A stretch of DNA of 64,000 bases from Argopecten irradians (taxonomy: Eukaryota; Mollusca; Bivalvia; Pectinida; Pectinidae), in contig NC_091136.1 in the NCBI RefSeq assembly GCF_041381155.1, positions 46,056,284 to 46,120,283 of the forward strand, given 5' to 3'. A model generated the notes under the pieces. It ran no database searches and was not told the DNA's origin. It saw nothing but the letters and a program-made list of their open reading frames with translations. The position numbers and the translations under genes are program-made. This document shows, piece after piece, positions 43,501 through 59,691 of this stretch. The first letter of the stretch is position 1, and each line of letters begins with the position of its first letter.

Positions 43501-46500
43501 TCTCCCTGTTGTTGACTATAAACAGGTTTTTACCTAACTATAGTGACAGGATTTTACCCTCTCGTCTTTTCCCCATTTTCGACTATAGTTACAGGATTTT
43601 ACCCTCTCTCTTCCCTGTTATAGTTGACAGGATTTTACCCTCCCTTCCCTTATAGTTTTACAGGATTTTGTCCCTATAGACTTGTCTTCTCCCTTTTCCC
43701 CGTTGTCGACTATAGTGGACAGGATTTTACCCCTCTCAATCTTTCCCCATTTCGACTATAGTGGACAGGATTTTACCCTCTCTCTTCCCTTGTCGATCGA
43801 CTAAGTACTGACAGGATTTTACCCTCTCTCTCTTCCCCATTGTTTCTACTATAGTTGGACAGGATTTTACCTCTCTCTTCCTTTCCCTGTTATGGACTTA
43901 GTAACCTCAACAGGATTTTGACCCTCACACTCGTCTTCCATTATAAACTATAGTTGACAGGATTTTACCCTCCTCTTCCTTCGACCTCTAGTGTCAGATT
44001 ATACCTCACTCTTCCCCGACTAAGTTTGACAGATTTTATCCTACAACCTCTTCTCTCTGTTATCTGATATAATCACAGGATCCCCATTTGTCGACTATAG
44101 TGGACAGGATTTTACCCTCCTCTTCCCTGTTTATGTCGAACATAGTTTACAGGATTTTACCCTCTCATCTCTTTACCCTCCTGATTTGTTTGTTATAGTT
44201 TTACAGGATTTTACCCTCACTTTCCCTGTTGTCGGACTATAATTTTCAACATAGGATTTTACTATACCCTCTCACTCTTTCCCCCATTGACATAGTGGAC
44301 AGGATTTTTTACCCTCACTTTTTGTTGATTAATACTATAGTTGACAGGATTTTACCCTCTCTCTTCCCCATTGTCGACTATAGTTACAGGATTTTACCCT
44401 CTCTATATAGTTTTGACACTGGATTTTACTATAGTTCCCTGTTGTCACAGGATTTTACAGGATTTTACCCTCTTCCCCCATTTGTCGACTATAGTTGACA
44501 GGATTTTACCCTCCCTCTTGTTGACTTACAGTTGTCTACTATAGTTGACAGGATTTTTTACCCTCCCTTCCCCTGTTGTTGACTATACCTGTTCCTCACT
44601 TGTCGACTAGTTGACAGGATTTTACCCTCCTCCTCTTTCTTCCCATATACCGATTGTCTACTATAGTTGACAGGATTTTACCCTCTCCTCTTCCCCATTG
44701 TCGACTATAGTTGACAGGATTTTACCCTCACTCTTCCTTTAGTCGACTATTAGTTTACAGGATTTTTACCCTCGTCTCTTTCCCTTGACTATACGACTAT
44801 AGTTGACAGGATTTTACCCTCTCCCTTTCCCCCCATGTCGACTATAGTTGACAGGATTTTAACCCTCTTTTCCTGTTCTATAGTGGACTTTTTTTACCTC
44901 ACTTCTTCCTGATTATCTATATAGTGACAGGATTTTACCCTCATTTCCCTGTTTTGTCTATTGTTCTCTTCCTATAGTTGACAGGATTTTTAGGATTTTA
45001 CCCTTCCCTGTCCCATGTCGACTAGAGTGGACTATTTTACCCTCATTTTTCATACTATAGTTTTTGACAGGATTTTACCCTCTCCCTCTTTCCCCATTTG
45101 TCAACTATAACTGACAGGATTTTACCCTCTCCACCTTCCTGGGTAATTTTGACTATACTGTTGACTATAGTTGACAGGATTTTACCCTCTCCTCTTCCCC
45201 TATATTGTTGTCCTACTATAGTGGATGCATTGATTTTACCCTCTCTTCTTCCCTTCCCATTGTCGACTATAGTGGATTATCAATTTTTTTTACAGGATTT
45301 TCCCTCTTGGTCCCTGTTTTGACTATACCCCATGTTAATATGTTGACAGGATTTTACCCTCTCTCTTTCCCCATTGTTTGACTATTGACTGGAATTTTAA
45401 CCCTCTTCTTTATTTATGTTGAAAGGATTTTACCCTCTTTCCCTGTTTCTGACTATTTGTCGACTATAGTGGACAGGATTTTACCCTCTCTCTTCCTACA
45501 AATTGTCTGTTTTACGACTTAGTTTCGGACTAGGACAGGATTTTACTCTCTCCTCTTTCCCCATTTATGTCGACTATAGTGACAGGATTTTACCCTCACT
45601 CTTCCCTGTTATCGACTATACTTGAAGGATTTTACCCTCGTTTCCCATTTATCGACTATAGTTGACAGGATTTTACCCTCTCTCTTTCCCCTGTTGTCGA
45701 CTATAGTTGACAGGATTTTTTACTCTCTCCTTCCCTCATTACAATTGTGACTATATTTGGACATGAAGATTTTACCCTCACTTGTCTTTCCCTTAGTTGA
45801 CAGGATTTTACCCTCATCCTCTGTTGTTGAATGCCCTGTTGTACTCACTATAGTTTACCCTCAGGATCCTTTTGTCGTACCCTCACCTCTTCTTCCCTGA
45901 CACATTGTTTGTCTACTATAGTTGACAGGATTTTTACCCTCTCTCTCTTTTTGTTTATTCGACTATAGTTGACAGGATTTTACTACCCTCTCAGTCTTAC
46001 TTCCTTCTTTTCGAACTACCCTCTGACAGGATTTTACCCTCTACTTCCTTTTTCTACTTCCATACTATAGTGGACAGGATTTTACCCTCCACTCTTTCCC
46101 ATATGTTGACTATAGTGGACAGGATTTTATTTACCTCTCTTCTTCCCTGTTGTTGACTATAGTGGACAGGATTTTACCCTTACCCTCCCTTCCCCTATGT
46201 TCGATTATACTTGACAGGATTTTACCCCTCTCTTTCCCCATTGTCGACTATAGTTGACAGGATTTTACCCTACCCTTTTTTCGTGTGTTGATTTTTATAC
46301 TCTTGTCGTGACTATAGTTGACAGGATTTTACCCTCTCTCTTCCCCTGTTGTTGACTATATTTGGACAGGATTTTTACCCTACATACTTTCCTTCATTGT
46401 CGACTATAATTGACAGGATTTTCTCTCTCTCCCTTCCCCATTGTTGACTATAGTTGACAGTTGATTTACCCCTCAATCCTTCCCTGTTTTGATAGTTTAC

Positions 46501-47774
46501 CCTCCTCTCTCTCTTCCCCATTGTTCGATCTATACTATAGTTGACAGGATTTTACCCTCCTCTCTCTTCCCCATTGTTGAAGTACGGACTATAGTTGACA
46601 GGATTTTACCCTCTCTCTTCCCCCATTTTATTGTCGACTATAGTGACAGGATTTTACCTCTCTCAGTCTTTCCCCATAGTCGACTATATAGTGACAGGAT
46701 TTTACCCTTTCTCTTTCCCATTGTCGACTATAGTGGACAGGATTTTACCCTCTCTCTTCCCCATTGTCAACTATAGTGGACAGGATTTTACCCTCTCTCC
46801 CCATTGTCGACTATAATGACAGGATTTTAATTCTTCCCTCCCCCTTATTGACTATAGTGGACAGGATTTTACCCCTCTCTCTTCTTCCCCATTGTCGACT
46901 ATAGTTGGACAGGATTTTAACCCTCAAAATACTGGAACATTTTTACCCCTTGTCGACTATAGTGACAGGATTTTACCTCACTCTTCCCCCCATTGTCGAC
47001 TATAGTGACAGGATTTTTACCCTCTCTCTTTCTTCCCTATTGTCGACTATAGTGGACAGGATTTTACCCTCTTACTCTTTCCCCATTGTCGACTATAATG
47101 GACAGGATTTTACCCTCTCTTTCTTCCCCATTGTCGACTCTTTATATTGGACAGGATTTTACCCTACCCTCATCTATGTCTTCCCCAGGATTTATCGACT
47201 ATATTATATCAACAGGATTTTACCCTCTTCTTCTTTCCCATTGTTGGACTATAGTGGACAGGATTTCACTTTCCCCATTGTCGATTATAGTGGATTTTTT
47301 AGTTGAAGGATTTTACCTCTCTCTTCCCCATTGTTATTGACTATAGTGGACAGGATTTTACCCTCTCTTCTTCCCTGCGATTTTCGACTATAGTTGACTA
47401 GGATTTTACCCACTCTCTTCCCCATTGTCGACTATAGTTGGACAGGATTTTACCCTCTCTCTTCCCCATTGTCGACTATAGTGGACAGGATTTTACCCTC
47501 TCTCTTCCCCATTGTCGACTATAGTGGACAGGATTTTACCCTCTCTCTTCCCCATTTTGTCGACTATAGTGTTGACAGGATTTTTACCCTCACTCTTTCC
47601 CCATTGTCGACTATAGTGGACAGGATTTTACCCTCTCTCTTCCCCGTTGTCGACTATACCGTTGTCGACTATAGTGGACAGGATTTTACCCTCTCTCTTC
47701 CCCATTGTCGACTATAGTGGACCGGATTTTTACCCTCTCTCTTCCCCATTGTCGACTATAGTGGACAGGATTTT
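37541..47774. repeat. 43-bp satellite array, about 235 units
   Basis: About 10.2 kb of a 43-base unit. Each unit has the self-complementary core GTCGACTATAGT (ending in TGGACA, TTGACA or TCGACA), then GGA and the pyrimidine tract TTTTACCCTCTCTCTTCCCC, then ATT. The cleanest run is about 38,640-38,900, with exact 43-base spacing. Elsewhere units vary in length, with many one- to several-base indels and truncated units, worst in about 41.0-46.5 kb. The period is not a multiple of three, and the peptides it yields cycle through three frames, so it is non-coding. It separates the first gene copy from the second array. Confidence 0.95.
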
Positions 47775-48229
47775 TGTTTAAAAGGGTTTTTAGATTATGT
47801 AATTTTTTTGCTTAAAGGGTGTGTAATATTAATGGATTAATTTAAAGGTGTTTATTATGTAATTTTTTTGTTAAGGGAGTGTACTTCATGTAATGTAGTT
47901 GTTAAATTGTTGTAGTGATGATTTAATGGATGAAGTAAATTGTATTGGAATTATTAATTTATTTGTTAAATTTTAGTGAATTATGTATGGCTATTAGATT
48001 TATAGTTGTGGATGATTAATGGTGTTTTATTATAAGTGTATATCAATCTGACAAGAATAAGCGAACCAGTGGTGTGTTACTTTTGTAGGGTGACATCAGA
48101 ATGAGGATGAACTCGTTTTTATGATAATACAAAGGATAAAGTATACAACTGAAAGGGATTGATAATGTGTTATTTCACATAGTATTGTCTTACAATATGT
48201 TTATGAAAAATCGTTTATGAACTGATGTA
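47775..48229. other. AT-rich spacer between satellite and array 2
   Basis: Follows the last truncated satellite unit. It contains two diverged copies of a roughly 57-base motif with ATTATGTAATTTTTTTG near 47,793 and 47,850, then unique AT-rich sequence. At about 48,140-48,170 a fragment resembling a decayed 27-bp unit appears (ACAACTGAAAGGGATTGATA), so the edge of array 2 is gradual. No homologue of the unique coding stretch at 1942-3237 is present here. Confidence 0.6.
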
Positions 48230-51200
48230 AATGTACCCACACAACTAATGGTAAACTGACTGATACTTGTACACACGACTAGAGTATACACACGGCTTAC
48301 AACTAATGGATGTACTCTCACAACAATTAATGGATGACACATGACTACAACTGATGATATGTTACATAGGGCTACAACTGATATAATTACACATGACTAC
48401 AACTGATGATAATGTACCCGCGGCTATAACTGATGATAATGTACACACGAGTACAACTAATGGTAATGCACCAACGACTACAACTGATGATAATTAACCA
48501 ACGACTACAACCTGATCTAAATGTAACCACACTACAACTGATGATAATAATAACACACGACTACAACTGAAGATAATGTACACACTGACTACAACTGATG
48601 ATAATGAACACACGACTAAAACTGATGATAATTTACACACGGACAAACAACTGATGATAATGTACACACGGACTACAACTATGGTAATGTACCCACCACT
48701 AAAACTGAATGATAAAATGTACACACGACTACAACTGATGATAAAGTACCCACGACTACAACTTGATGATAAATGTACACACGACTACAACTGATGATAA
48801 TGTACCCACGACTACAACTGATGATAATGTACACACGACTACAACTGATGATAATGTACACACGACTACAACTGATGATAATGTACACACGACTACAACT
48901 GATGATAATATACACACGACTACAACTGATGATAATGTACACACGACTACAACTGATGATAATATACACACGACTACAACTGATGATAATGTACACACGA
49001 CTACAACTGATGATAATGTACACACGACTACAACTGATGATAATGTACACACGACTACAACTGATGATAATGTACACACGACTACAACTGATGATAATGT
49101 ACACACGACTACAACTGATGATAATGTACACACGACTACAACTGATGATAATGTACACATGATAATGATGATAATACCCATATACACGACTACAACTGAT
49201 GATAATGTATACACACGACTACAACTGATGATAATATACACACGACTACAACTGATGATAATGTACCCACGACTACAACTGATGATAATATACACACGAC
49301 TACAACTGATGATAATGTACACACGACTACAACTGATGATAATGTACACACGACTACAACTGATGATAATGTACACACTACTACAACTGATGATAATGTA
49401 CACACGACTACAACTGATGATAATGGACCCACAACTACAACTGATGATAATGTACACACGACTACAACTGATGATAATATACACACGACTACAACTGATG
49501 ATAATGTACCCACGACTACAACTGATGATGATATACACACGACTACAACTGATGATAATGTACCCACGACTACAACTGATGATAATATACACACGACTAC
49601 AACTGATGATAATGTACACACGACTACAACTGATGATAATGTACACACGACTACAAATGATGAAAACATACACACGACTAAACAACTGATGATAATATAC
49701 ACATGACTTACACAACTGATGATAATGTACACACAATACTACAACTGATGATAATTGTACTCATGACTACAAATGATGAATACATGTACACACGACTACA
49801 ACTACAACTGATGATAATATACCCACGACTGCAACTGATGTAAGTTACCCTGTACGACTACAACTCAATGATAATACTACACACGTCAAAAAATGATGAT
49901 AATGTACTCCACGACTACAAATGTATGATAATATACAGACTACACACGACTACAACTGATGATAAATGATACACATGACAAACGACTACACTTACTGATG
50001 ATAATAATATAAACACGAACTACAACTAATGATAATGTACCCATGAGTTACAACTGATGATAATATACACACGACTACAAATGATGATAATGTACACACG
50101 ACTATACAACTGATGATAATATACACACGACTACAACTGATGATAATGGACACACACGACTAACAACTGATGATAATATACACACGACTACAACAGATGA
50201 GAAAATAAACAATCCGATTCAAAAATGATGGAATATAAACCACGACTACAACTAATATAATGTACCCACGACTACAACTATGAAAATATTACACACGAGT
50301 ACAACTGATGGTAATGTACCCACGACTACAACTGATGATAATATACAGCCCGAATTACAACTGATGGTAAATGTACCCACGACCTACAACTGAATGGAGA
50401 TAATATATCCACGACTACCAAATGATGGATTAATGTACACGACGATCTACAAATGATGGTAATGTAACCACCCGACTACAACTGATGTTTGAATTGTAAA
50501 CACTGGACCACAAACTGATGGTAATGTACACTCACGACTACAGACTGATGGATAATATACACACGACCTACAACTGATGGTAAATGTAACCAAAGACGAC
50601 TACAACTGATTATAATGTATACACACGACTACATCATGATGAGTAATATATCACATAACGGCTACAACTGGAAGGTAATGTACTCAACGACTACAACTGA
50701 TGTATAAATGAACCCACGACATACACCGTAATGATAATGATACACACGACTACAACTGATGATAATATACCCACGACAACAACTGATGATAATGTACCGC
50801 ACGACTACTTACTGATGATAATATACCACACGAACTACAACTGATGGATAAAGTACCCAAGACTAACAACATGATTGATAATTTACACCACGTACTCTAC
50901 AAATGATTGTAATGTATACTACACGACTAACAACTGATGAAATTGCAACCAACGATTACACACTGATGATAATGTAACACACGAATACAATTGATGAATA
51001 ATGTACTCACGGACAACAACGTGATGAATGATGTTACACACGACTTCAACTGATGATGATGTCACACACGACAACAACTGATAGATAATGAACACAAGCC
51101 CCCACGGCAACAACTGATGATAATAAACACACGCTGACAACTAACAACTGATGATACTGTACACACGACTAAACAGCTGATGAAAATGTACACACGACTA

Positions 51201-54200
51201 CAATTGAATGATAATTGTACCCACGGCTACAACAGATGATAATGTACTCACGGCTACAAAACGTGGATGATAATCTATTAACACCAAAACTACAAATGAT
51301 GAATATTATAACCCACGACTAAATAACTGATGGACTGAACACCGGCTACAACGGTGATAATGTACCCACGCCATTACAACTGATGATATATACGGCATCG
51401 GACTACAACTGATGATAATGTACACACGACTACAACTGGATGGTAAAGTAAACATGGACTAAAACTGATGGTATTGCACCAACGATTTATAAGTTGATGA
51501 TAATGGAACCAAACGACAACACAAGTGATGAATGATGTATACACGACAACAACAGATTATGATGTACCGACAAGACGACTTCAAGTGGTTAAGATGTACC
51601 CACGACAACAACTGATGAATAATCGTACACACGACTACAACTGCATGATAAATGTACACCACGACAACAAGTGATGAAATGAGTACAGTAATGACGATAA
51701 TATACAACTCGACTACAACTCAAATAATGGTACACACGACCACAACTGATGGTAAATATACCCACGACTAACCACAATGATGATTATAAAGTAGTCCATG
51801 ACTACAACTGAATGATGAATATACACAACGACCACAACACTGATGAATAAAGTATAACATGGACTTACCAAGGTGGATTGATATTATACAACGCGAACCC
51901 ACAACTGATGATAATAAACACACGACAACAACTGATGATAATTTACACACGACTTCTACTGGTTGTGAAATGTACATACGACAACTATAGCTGATGATAA
52001 TATACAGAATGGACTACAACTGATGATAATGTACCCACCCCTAAACTGAATTGATATAATGTACACACGACTACAACTGATGATAATGTACAACTTACGT
52101 GACTATACAAACTGTATGTGATAATGTTATTCCATAACTACAACTGATGGATAAATGTTACACACGACTACAACTGATGATAATGTACACACGGACTACA
52201 ACTGATGATAATGTTACACAACGACTACAACTGATGATAATGTTACACACTACTACAAATGATAGATAATGTACACATAACTACAACTGATGTAATGTAC
52301 CCACGACTACAACTGATGTAATGTTACACACGACTTACAACTGATGAATAATGTACCGACGAATACAACTGAAGATTATAATGGTACCCACGAACTACAA
52401 CTGATCGGTAATGTAACCCACGATCTACAACTGAGAAAATGTACGACCACGACTACAACTGATGATAATATACACACAACTACAACTGATGAAATGATAA
52501 CGGTACACAACGACTAATACAACTGATGATAACGTACACATGTCTACAACTGATGATAATGTACACACGACTAGTAACTGATTGATAATATTATACACAC
52601 ACGACTACAAACTGATGAATAATGTACCCACAATCGACTACAACTGATGATAATGTACCCATGACTACAACTGATGATAATGTACACCACGACTACAACT
52701 GATGATAATGTACACAATTGTACGACTAAAACTGATGATAATGTTATACACGACTCGACTACAACTGATGATAATGTACACACGACTACAACTGCATGAT
52801 AATGTATAACCCATGACTACAACTGATGATAATGTACACACACGGACTACAACCGATGATAATGTACCCACGACTACAACTGATGATAAATGTACACACG
52901 ACTACAACCGATGATAATGTTACCCACGAATACAACTGATAGATAAAGTACACACGACTACAACAAGATAGTACTGTATACCACGACGGACAACTGATGA
53001 TAATGTACACACGACTACAACTGATGATAATATACACACGACTACAACTGATAATAATGTAACACTCGCTACAACTGATGAGTAATGTACACAATGACTA
53101 CAACTGATGATAATACACACATGGACTACAACTGATGATAATACACACATGACTACAACTGATGAAAATACACACACGACTACAAGTGATGATAATGTAC
53201 CCATGACTACAACTGAAGATAATGTACACAAGTGACGGCTACAACAGATGATAATGTACACACCGACTACAACTGATGATAATATACCACGACTACAACT
53301 GAAGATAATGTACACACTGGGGCTACAACTGATGATAATGTACCCACATGACTACAACTGAATGTTAATACACACATGACTACAAACTGATGATATATGT
53401 ACACACACGACTACAACTGAGTGATAAATATAGCACACGACTACAACTGAAAGAAATGTACCACATTGACTACAACTGATGATAATGTACCAACGTTACT
53501 ACATCTGATGATAATGTACTCACGACTACAACTGATGATAGTATATACACACCACGACTACAACTGATGATAATGTACACGACATGACTTACAACTGATG
53601 ATAATGTACACACGAACTAACAACTGATGATAATGTACACACGATCACAAGTGAGAGGTAATGTACACTGACTACAACTGAAAGATAATATGTACACACG
53701 ACTACAACTGATGATTAATATACACACGAGTAACAACTGATGATAATATACACACGACTACAACTGATGATAATGTACACAACGACTACAACTGATGATA
53801 ATGTACCACACGACTACAACTAAGATGATAAATGATACACCGACTACAACTGATGATCAGTAATGTACCCACGACATACAACTGATGGTAAAATACACAC
53901 CGGGAACTACAACTGATGTATAATGTACACATGACTACAGCAACTGATGATAATATACCCACAGACTACAACTGATGATAATGTACACACACGAGCTACA
54001 ACTGATGTAAATGGTACCAATGACTACAACTGGATTATAATACACACATGACTACAACTAGAAGAGTAATAATAAACAAGACTACAACATGAATGGTAAT
54101 ACACACATGACTACAACTGATGATAATGTAGCATACAAATAACAACTGATGATAATTGTACACAACGACTACATTCTTATGATAAATGTTACCTCACGAC

Positions 54201-57200
54201 TACAACTGATGATAATTTACCAACATGACGTACAACTGATGATAATCAACGACACAACTACAACTGATGATAATGTACACACGACTACACACTGATAGTA
54301 ATTTACACATGACTACAAACCGATGAAAATTATACACACGACTACAACTGATGATAATATACACCATGACTACAAACTGATGAATAATGTACACAAATAA
54401 ATACAACTGAATGAAAATATACACATGACTACAACTGATGATAATGTACCCACGACTACAACTGATGATAATGTACACACGACTACAACTGATGATGCGG
54501 TACACCTACTACAACTGATGATAAAAGTACACACGACTACAACTGATGATAATGTACCACACTACTACAACTGATGATAATGTACACATGACTACAACTG
54601 ATGATAATGTAAACACGACTACAACTGATGATAATGTACACACAACTACAACTGATGATAATATACATCACGACTAAAACTGATGATAATATACACATGA
54701 CTACAACTAATGATAATATACACACGTAACTACAACTGATGATAATGTACACACGACTACAACTGATGATAATATACACACGACTACAACTGATGATAAT
54801 GTACACACGACTACAACTAATGATAATAAATGTACACAACTGATTACAAACTGATTGATAATGTACACACGACTACAACTGATGATAATGTACACACGAC
54901 TACAACTGATGATAAAATACACACGACTACAACTGATGAATATATAAACACGACTACAACTGATGATAATATACACACGACTACAACTGATGATAATATA
55001 CACACGACTACAACTGATGATAATGTACACAACGACTACAACTGATGAATATATACACACGACTACAACTGAAGATAATATACCCACAACTACAACTGAT
55101 GATAATATACACACGACTAAAACTGATGATAATATACACACGACTACAACTGATGATAATGTACACATGACTACAACTGATGATACTGTACACATGACTA
55201 CAACTGATGATAATAATACACACGACTACAACTGATGATAATGTAACACACGACTACAACTGATGTAATAATGTACACACGACTATACAACTGATGATAA
55301 CTGTACACATGACTAATCAACTGGATGATAATGTACACACGACCACAACTAATGATAATGTAGCACACGACTAACAACTGATGATAATTGTACACATGAC
55401 TACAACTGGTTGATAATGTACATAAATCGACTACAACTGATGTATACTGTGGGTACACACTACAACTGATATAATATACACAGCGACTACAACGTAGATG
55501 ATAATGTACACACGACTACAACTGATGGATAATGTACAACACATGAGACACTTATGAATGTACACACACGACTACAACTGATGATAATACCCACACGACT
55601 ACAACTGATGATAATGTACAGCGAACAGCACTACAACTGATGATAATGTACACACGACTACAACTGATGATAATGTACACACGACTACAACTGATGATAA
55701 TGTACACACGACTACAACATGATGATAATGTACACACGACTACAACTGATGATAATGTACACAACGACTACAACTGATGATAATGTACACACGACTACAA
55801 CTGATGATAATGTACACACGACTACAACTGATGATAATGTACACAAGACTACAACTGATGATAATGTACACACGACTACAACTGATGATAATGTACACAC
55901 AATGACTACAACTGATGATAATGTACACACGACTACAACTGATGATAATGTACACACGACTACAACTGATGATAATGTACACATGACTACAACTGATGAT
56001 AATGTACACACGACTACAACTGATGATAATGTACACACGACTACAACTGATGATAATGTACACACGACTACGATAATTACAACGACTACAACTGATGATA
56101 ATGTACACATGACTACAACTGATGATAATATACACACGACTACAACTGATGATAATGTACACACGACTACAACTGATGATAATGTACACACGACTACAAC
56201 TGATGATAATACACACATGACTACAACTGATGATAATGTACACACGACTACAACTGATGATAATGTACACACATGACTACAACTGATGATAATGTACTAC
56301 ACGACTACAACTGATGATAATGTACACAATGACTACAACTGATGATAATGTACCACATGACTACAACTGATGATAATGTACACACGACTACAACTGATGA
56401 TAATGTACACACGACTACAACTGATGATAATGTACACATGACTACAACTGATGATAATATACACACATGACTACAACTGATGATAATGTACACACACGAC
56501 TACAACTGATGATAATGTACACACGACTACAACTGATGATAATGTACACCACGACTACAACTGATGATAATGTACACAACGACTACAACTGATGATAATG
56601 TACCACGACTACTGATGATAATGTACACATGACTACAAACTGATGATAATGTACCCACGACTACAACTGATGATAATGTACACCACGACTACAACTGATG
56701 ATAATGTACACACGACTACAACTGATGATAATGTACACACGACTACAACTGATGATAATGTACACACGACTACAACTGATGATAATGTACACACGACTAC
56801 AACTGATGATAATATACACACGACTACAACTGATGATAATGTACACACGACTACAACTGATGATAATGTACACATGACTACAACTGATGATAATATACAC
56901 ACGACTGACAACACTGATGATAATGTACACACGACTACAACTGATGATAATATACACACGACTACAACTGATGATAATATACACACGACTACAACTGATG
57001 ATAATATACACACGACTACAACTGATGATAATATACACACGACTGATAATGATACACACGACTACAACTGATGATAATGTACACATGACTACAACTGATG
57101 ATAATATACACACACGACTACAACTGATGATAATATACACATGACTACAACTGATGATAATATACACACGACTACAACTGATGAAATGTACACACGACTA

Positions 57201-59490
57201 CAACTGATGATAATATACACACGACTACAACTGATGATAATGTACACACGACTACAACTGATGATAATGTACACACGACTACAACTGATGATAATATACA
57301 CACGACTACAACTGATGATAATATACACACGACTACAACTGATGATAATGTACACACGACTACAACTGATGATAATATACACACACGACTACAACTGATG
57401 ATAATGTACACACGACTACAACTGATGATAATATACACACGACTACAACTGATGATAATATACACACGACTACAACTGATGATAATGTACACACGACTAC
57501 AACTGATGATAATATACACACGACTACAACTGATGATAATATACACACGACTACAACTGATGATAATGTACACACGACTACAACTGATGATAATATACAC
57601 ACGACTACAACTGATGATAATGTACACACGACTACAACTGATGATAATGTACCCACGACTACAACTGATGATAATATACACACGACTACAACTGATGATA
57701 ATATACACACGACTACAACTGATGATAATATACACACGACTACAACTGATGATAATATACACACGACTACAACTGATGATAATATACACACGACTACAAC
57801 TGATGATAATATACACACGACTACAACTGATGATAATATACACACGACTACAACTGATGATAATATACACACGACTACAACTGATGATAATGTACACACG
57901 ACTACAACTGATGATAATATACACACGACTACAACTGATGATAATGTACACACGACTACAACTGATGATAATGTACACACGACTACAACTGATGATAATA
58001 TACACACGACTACAACTGATGATAATGTACACACGACTACAACTGATGATAATATACACACGACTACAACTGATGATAATATACACACACGACTACAACT
58101 GATGATAATATACCACACGACTACAACTGATGATAATGTACACACGACTACAACTGATGATAATATACACACGACTACAACTGATGATAATATACACACG
58201 ACTACAACTGATGATAATATACACACGACTACAACTGATGATGATACAACTGATGATAATTACCACGACTACAACTGATGATAATGTACACACGACTACA
58301 ACTGATGATAATGTACACACGACTACAACTGATGATAATATACACACGACTACAACTGATGATAATATACACACGACTACAACTGATGATAATATACACA
58401 CGACTACAACTGATGATAATGTACACATGACTACAACTGATGATAATGTACACACGACTACAACTGATGATGATAATGTACACATGACTACAACTGATGA
58501 TAATATACACACGACTACAACTGATGATAATGTACACACGACTACAACTGATGATAATATACACACGACTACAACTGATGATAATGTACACACGACTACA
58601 ACTGATGATAATGTACACACGACTACAACTGATGATAATGTACACATGACTACAACTGATGATAATGTACACACGACTACAACTGATGATAATTACATGT
58701 CTACAACTGTGATAATGTACACACGACTACAACTGATGATAATGTACACATAAACTACAACTGATATAATGTACAACGACTATATCTGATGATAATGTAC
58801 ACACGACTACAACTAGATGATAATGTACACAGGACTACAACTGATAATAATGTACACACGACTACAACTGATGATAATGTACCTACCACTACAACTGATG
58901 ATAATGTACCCACGACTACAACTGATGATAATGTACACACGATCTCAACAAATGATAGTGTACACATGACTACAACTGATGATAATGTACAAATGACTAC
59001 AACCGATGATAATGTACACACGACTACAACTGATGATAATGTACACACGACTACAACTGATGATAATATACACATGATACAACTGATGATAATGTACAAT
59101 GACTACAACTGATGATAATGTACACATGACTACAACTGATGATAATTACACATGACTACAACTGATGATAATATACAAATGACTACAACTGATGATAATG
59201 TACACACGACTACAACTGATGATAATGTACCCAATGACTACAACTGTTGATAATATACAAATGACTACAACTGATGATAATGTACACGCAACTACAACTG
59301 TGATATAATGTACAAATGACTACAACGATGATAATGTACACAGGACTACAACGATGATAATGTACACAGATAATGTATGTACACACGACTACAACTGATG
59401 ATAATGTACACATCACTACAACTGTTGATAATATACAAATGACTACAACTGATGATAATGTACACACGACTACAACTGATAGTAGAGTGC
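48230..59490 (+). repeat. 27-bp array 2, about 415 units, partly degraded
   Basis: About 11.3 kb of the same TTTTDDNVH-type unit in the same orientation as array 1. Three zones are visible. At 48,230-48,720 units are degenerate. At 48,720-49,690 they are well kept, with frequent His-to-Pro variants. At 49,690-54,700 almost every unit has indels or substitutions and no frame lasts. At 54,700-59,490 units are again well kept, with many Thr-to-Met variants and few His-to-Pro variants, matching the 3' zone of array 1. It runs in frame into the linker at 59491. It lacks the 54-bp repeat and unique N-terminal stretch, so as assembled it is 5'-truncated or is spliced to exons elsewhere. Confidence 0.93.
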
Positions 59491-59691
59491 TCACTACAAA
59501 TGATAAAACTGTTCTCATGGATACAACTGATATTGAAATACCTACGACTACAAATGATGACAATGCATACACTACGGGAACCGATGGGATGATATTTCCA
59601 GAAATTACTGTGTCCTCTTCCAAATCGTCGGACCGAACTTCGATTCCATATGTGCCCTCCACGATTACATCAGTACACGCATACCCAGCAG
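59365..59691 (+). CDS. 3' end of mucin exon and linker, copy 2
   Basis: The open stretch at the end of array 2 reads through the last units (VHTTTTDDNVHITTTVDN), then the unique linker (DSRVLTTNDKTVLMDTTDIE, then a Ser/Thr-rich segment ending VHAYPAG) to the donor GCAG|GTCAGT. Unlike copy 1 there is no stop at the array-linker junction: copy 1 has three one-base insertions here (T in the TAGTTAG string, A in an A-run, T in a T-run). The exon certainly extends further 5' into array 2, but the frame is interrupted there and I cannot set a start. Phase 1 at the donor. Confidence 0.75.

Noticed and set aside
37595..47717. Open frames with TGFYPLSSPLSTIVDRILPS-type peptides
   Set aside because: Artefacts of the 43-bp satellite. 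The period is not a multiple of three, so the same DNA is read in three frames in turn, and the frames are broken by frequent indels.
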